A stretch of 64,000 bases of DNA from Muraenolepis orangiensis (lineage: Eukaryota; Chordata; Actinopteri; Gadiformes; Muraenolepididae). The stretch covers positions 16,869,996-16,933,995 of the forward strand of contig CM051020.1 of assembly GCA_027704905.1 (NCBI GenBank), read 5' to 3'. The notes under the pieces are model-generated. The model ran no database searches and was not told the DNA's origin. It worked only from the letters and a program-made list of their open reading frames with translations. The translations under genes and the position numbers were made by a program. Below are positions 48,099 to 64,000 of the stretch, piece by piece; positions within the stretch are counted from its first letter, which is position 1, and each line of letters starts with the position of its first letter.

Positions 48099-48495
48099 GG
48101 TAGAAGACAATGTAGACACACAGAGATAGCCAGGCTAACTAGCAGCTGTAGGGGGAGCTAGCCAAGCTAACTAGCAGCTGTAGGGGGAGCTAGCCAAGCT
48201 AACTAGCAGCTATACGTATAGCGGTCTCTCTTCTAGCATTACCATTAGCTAGGGCTCTCCAGCTGAAGACTCCATAAAAACAACGGTTAACACAGTTGCT
48301 AGCTGAACGGAAACATTAAGAGAGTTCCCGGGAGTTCTCTAGATGTGTTTAGAGAACTGTTCTTAGTGTTCCTAATGGCTGTTCTCTAAATGTTCTCAAC
48401 AGGTTCGAAGCTCTGCTCTTTCTGTTCATTCCTTTACGATGTTGACTGGATGCTCAGCGGACCGTTAGCTTAGCTCGCTGGCTGGCGCGCTCTAG

Positions 48496-48503
48496 TGACG
48501 TCA
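48496..48503. promoter_or_regulatory. Perfect CRE palindrome, arl5 side
   Basis: TGACGTCA followed 5 bp on by ACGTCACC, in a CpG-containing stretch about 400 bp upstream of the arl5 ATG. A CREB/ATF site by sequence. Confidence 0.6.
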
Positions 48504-48927
48504 TACACGTCACCAAATAAAAAAGTTATTAGGATTAAGTTTGTAATTATTTAGTTTGAATAATTACATAAGAACGGAGAAACTTGATTGTTTTCATCAT
48601 TTATCACACATTTCACATACATAGAAAAACTAACAAAAACAATATAATTGTTTTATAATTCATTTTTGTGTTATAAAACCATGGTACATTCATATAAATG
48701 AACAGTATATTAGTATATTATTATTATTAATAGGTATTCACAGAGTATCTGGGGATACCTATTGTTTTAGTACAGGATATTCTTAGTGTTATTCTTATAG
48801 TATTATTATTCTTATTCTTATTATTCGTATTATTATTATATACTGTCATAATAAAGACAACATATGTATTCATATAAACATTAATATATTACAACAAACA
48901 AATACATTATAAATAACATCAACATAG

Positions 48928-48947
48928 TGACGTCATCAGCCCGCCCC
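48928..48947. promoter_or_regulatory. CRE plus GC box, nphp3 side
   Basis: TGACGTCATCAGCCCGCCCC combines a perfect CRE with an Sp1-type GC box, about 450 bp upstream of the nphp3 ATG; probable core promoter. Confidence 0.6.
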
Positions 48948-49394
48948 TTCGCTTCTGTCGGTTCTTCATCTTTATGTTTTATTTTAGGCAAAAGGAGTGA
49001 ACTTCTGCTGTCTGGACGTGTTGACGTCCGCTTGTTTTCTTACGTTAGTTGGTGGTTCTAAAGTGAGTTGGTGGTTCTAAAGTGAGTTGGTGGTTCTAAA
49101 GTGAGTTGGTGGTTCTACTGTGAGTTGGTGGTTCTACAGTGAGTTGGGTCTACAGTGAGTGGTGGTTCTACAGTGAATTGGTGGTTCTAAAGTGAGTTGG
49201 TGGTTCTACAGTGAGTTGGTGGTTCTAAAGTGAGTTGGTGGTTCTACAGTGAGTTGGTGGTTCTAAAGTGAGTTCCAGTTAGTCGAGTCCAGTTGGACAT
49301 TGGAGACTACAGAAGAGGTTCGGATGGTCTCTCTTCCTCTCCGCCCATAACCGACCAGCATGACTGAGCCCTCCCGGGACTGAGAGCCACCACC

Positions 49395-63765
<14,371 letters not shown>

Positions 63766-64000
63766 ACACTCGGGGGCGGAGCCGGGATGAACACCTTGAT
63801 ACGCTTCAACATCAGTGTCTGTTATTAGTCTGGAGGGAGAGACTTTTATAATATAATATTGAGTATTATAGTATGAATACCTTAGTCATAATTCATATAT
63901 TATATTGTATGTATTTAGACCTTGAACTGTGACTGTAGAACTTTCTCCACCCAGCTATGGTCTTACACCTAAGTTACTAGTACTGGACCTACAGAAGTAA
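63766..64000 (+). other. nphp3 3' UTR, start
   Basis: Unique AT-rich sequence after the stop codon. No AATAAA before the window ends, so the transcript end is probably outside. Confidence 0.5.

Larger units (their letters stand above)
48099..49394. promoter_or_regulatory. Divergent promoter interval between arl5 and nphp3
   Basis: About 1.3 kb separates the two start codons. It contains perfect CREs (TGACGTCA) at 48496-48503 and 48928-48935, a GC box CCCGCCCC at 48940-48947, three CTAGCCAAGCTAACTAGCAG copies (48130-48215) near arl5, and a 19-bp GGTTCTAAAGTGAGTTGGT array (49045-49275) in the probable nphp3 5' UTR. Confidence 0.6.

Overview
This is a eukaryotic, almost certainly teleost (probably percomorph) genomic window. 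The evidence is three spliced vertebrate genes plus part of a fourth, fish-type L2/CR1 LINEs, a BEL/Pao retrotransposon, tRNA-derived SINEs and hAT DNA-transposon remnants. The window also carries an exceptional load of micro- and minisatellites. Nothing prokaryotic was seen. Most open frames in the window are translations of tandem repeats, not genes.

Layout. (1) 1-7.98 kb, minus strand: the first two exons of a plexin-domain-containing (PLXDC1/2-like) gene that continues off the left edge; its roughly 6 kb intron 1 is mostly repeats. (2) 10.17-34.49 kb, minus strand: a 30-exon gene for a MAM/LDL-receptor-class-A/EGF single-pass membrane protein, best matched to MALRD1 (Diet1). I reconstructed it exon by exon in one continuous frame: 10 LDLa and 7 MAM domains, one EGF-like domain and a terminal membrane helix, about 1,812 aa. 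Its introns hold a LINE (28.53-31.31 kb), a SINE (26.13-26.33 kb) and many minisatellites. (3) 34.9-39.2 kb, plus strand: a decayed BEL/Pao LTR retrotransposon. (4) 40.98-48.10 kb, minus strand: an intact 6-exon ARL5-type small GTPase (179 aa). (5) 49.40-63.77 kb, plus strand: an intact 27-exon nphp3 (nephrocystin-3, about 1,374 aa). ARL5 and nphp3 are head to head, with about 1.3 kb between start codons and two perfect CRE palindromes in that interval.

The order and orientation ARL5 > MALRD1 > PLXDC matches, from memory, human 10p12 (ARL5B-MALRD1-PLXDC2). It also resembles the paralogous ARL5C-PLXDC1 pair at 17q12. ARL5 (Golgi trafficking), MALRD1 (enterocyte bile-acid/FGF signalling) and nphp3 (cilia) do not form one pathway, so this is synteny, not an operon-like unit.

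Most unusual feature. Many tandem arrays do not merely lie in introns: their repeat unit contains a splice site together with the adjoining exon bases. I count at least eight such cases across arl5, malrd1 and nphp3 (for example 12.7-13.1, 23.2-23.76, 46.0-46.6 and 52.3-52.8 kb), giving rows of decoy 5' or 3' splice sites beside the true one. In parallel, in-frame minisatellites have expanded inside coding exons: 8-aa units in nphp3 exon 7, 7-aa units in a MALRD1 MAM domain, and 5-aa units in its signal peptide. Many splice acceptors also have a (TG)n tract where a polypyrimidine tract is expected. Together these suggest a genome in which tandem duplication repeatedly seeds at exon-intron junctions.
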